64,000 nt of DNA, from positions 2,480,001 to 2,544,000 of the forward strand of contig NZ_BCUT01000001.1 of assembly GCF_001591365.1 (NCBI RefSeq), given 5' to 3'. This stretch comes from Variovorax paradoxus NBRC 15149. Its GTDB lineage: Bacteria > Pseudomonadota > Gammaproteobacteria > Burkholderiales > Burkholderiaceae_C. Position 1 is the stretch's first letter, and each line of letters begins with the position of its first letter. A program made the translations under genes and the position numbers. Below, one piece after another: positions 63,548-64,000 of this stretch. Under the pieces are notes generated by a model. The model was not told where the DNA came from. It saw only the letters and a program-made list of their open reading frames with translations, and ran no database searches.

Positions 63548-63990
63548 CAATGGCTTGCTTCCAGCCTGAACAGGCTGGTCACTTCCACGTCGAGCACCAT
63601 CAGCTCGCGCTGGTTGAAGAGCCGCCAGCGCCAGCGCAGGATGCCGAGCGTGGGCCGCTTTTCGGAGCGCCGCGCCTCGATGACGTCGGCCACCAGCCGC
63701 AAGGCATCGCCGGGCCGCACCGGATGCGGCCAGCGCACATGCTCGAGCCCCGGCGAGGCAAAAGATTCCGAGCCCCTGAGCGCGGCATCGACCACGAGCC
63801 GCATCGCGATCGAGCAGGTGTGCCAGCCGCTCGCGATCAGCCCGCCGAAGGCGCTGTCCGCCGCGGCGACGGCGTCGGTGTGGAACCACTGCGGGTCGTA
63901 GGCCTGCGCAAAGCCGATGAGCTCCGCTTCGGACACGACATAGGGTCCGGCCTCGATGACCTGGCCGGGGTGGAAGTCGGCGAACTTCAT
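63547..63990 (-). CDS. MaoC-family dehydratase
   Basis: A 147-residue hot-dog-fold protein: FAQAYDPQWFHTD contains the hydratase-2 motif (Asp and His), followed by GLIASGWHT and VRWPHPVRPGD. The family includes (R)-enoyl-CoA hydratases and acyl dehydratases. The full gene lies inside the window. Convergent with the repeat-protein gene. Confidence 0.88.
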   Translation of the reverse strand: MKFADFHPGQVIEAGPYVVSEAELIGFAQAYDPQWFHTDAVAAADSAFGGLIASGWHTCSIAMRLVVDAALRGSESFASPGLEHVRWPHPVRPGDALRLVADVIEARRSEKRPTLGILRWRWRLFNQRELMVLDVEVTSLFRLEASH

Positions 63991-64000
63991 TCGCCGCAGC

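Overview
The window is GC-rich DNA, densely packed with genes on both strands. Its gene style is that of a beta-proteobacterium of the Comamonadaceae, most like Variovorax: many LysR/IclR/LacI/TetR-controlled catabolic operons, a Bug-type periplasmic binding protein, GTP-dependent PEP carboxykinase, TRAP and NitT/TauT-type ABC importers, short GTGA/ATGA overlaps between operon genes, and frequent GTG starts. No phage, plasmid, integrase, transposase, CRISPR array or rRNA gene was seen. There is one tRNA. The genus is an inference from style; I could not run a search.

Layout. 1-4.4 kb: histidine-utilisation operon on the minus strand (ABC importer, hutC, hutH cut by the window edge) with three HutC-like palindromes. 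4.7-12 kb: recQ, then on the minus strand an AAA ATPase, an S41 protease lipoprotein and a nucleoside hydrolase lipoprotein. 12-15.5 kb: threonine dehydratase, a 50-residue membrane peptide and pckG. 15.6-17.5 kb: a LysR regulator between two matching inverted repeats. 17.5-24.8 kb: phosphoesterase, phospholipase-D-like lipoprotein, SpmAB-like membrane protein, flavin reductase, BON protein, EamA exporter and glutaminase. 25-29 kb: aliphatic amidase behind a terminator-like hairpin, LysR, a DUF1127 peptide and a 561-residue protein of unknown function.

28.9-37.1 kb: LacI-controlled catabolic cluster with intradiol dioxygenase, SDR, beta-keto acid cleavage enzyme, MDR oxidoreductase, cupin, Bug protein and amidohydrolase. 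A 254-bp imperfect inverted repeat sits in the middle of it. 37-43.5 kb: uracil-DNA glycosylase family, PEP mutase/isocitrate lyase family, a membrane protein, VOC protein, glutarate operon gcdH-gcdG with LysR, and a holin-like membrane protein. 43.6-50.7 kb: IclR, TRAP transporter, amidase, hydratase and a 2OG-Fe(II) oxygenase. 50.9-54.9 kb: membrane adenylate cyclase and acetoacetyl-CoA synthetase. 54.9-61.2 kb: TetR, NitT/TauT-type ABC importer with two permeases, a cyclase-family hydrolase and fumarylacetoacetase. 61.2-64 kb: tRNA-Gly, an Rrf2/flavoprotein pair, a repeat-rich secreted protein and a MaoC dehydratase.

How it fits together. Most modules are import-plus-degradation units feeding central metabolism: histidine to glutamate, amides to acids, a hydroxylated aromatic to C4/C6 keto acids, glutarate to crotonyl-CoA. 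Two modules could release acetoacetate (the beta-keto acid cleavage enzyme and fumarylacetoacetase), and an acetoacetyl-CoA synthetase is encoded nearby. The most interesting points are the possible hydroxyquinol/3-oxoadipate route that ends in a beta-keto acid cleavage enzyme, the inverted-repeat element inside that operon, the attenuator-like hairpin directly before the amidase, and the paired operator sites around several regulators.
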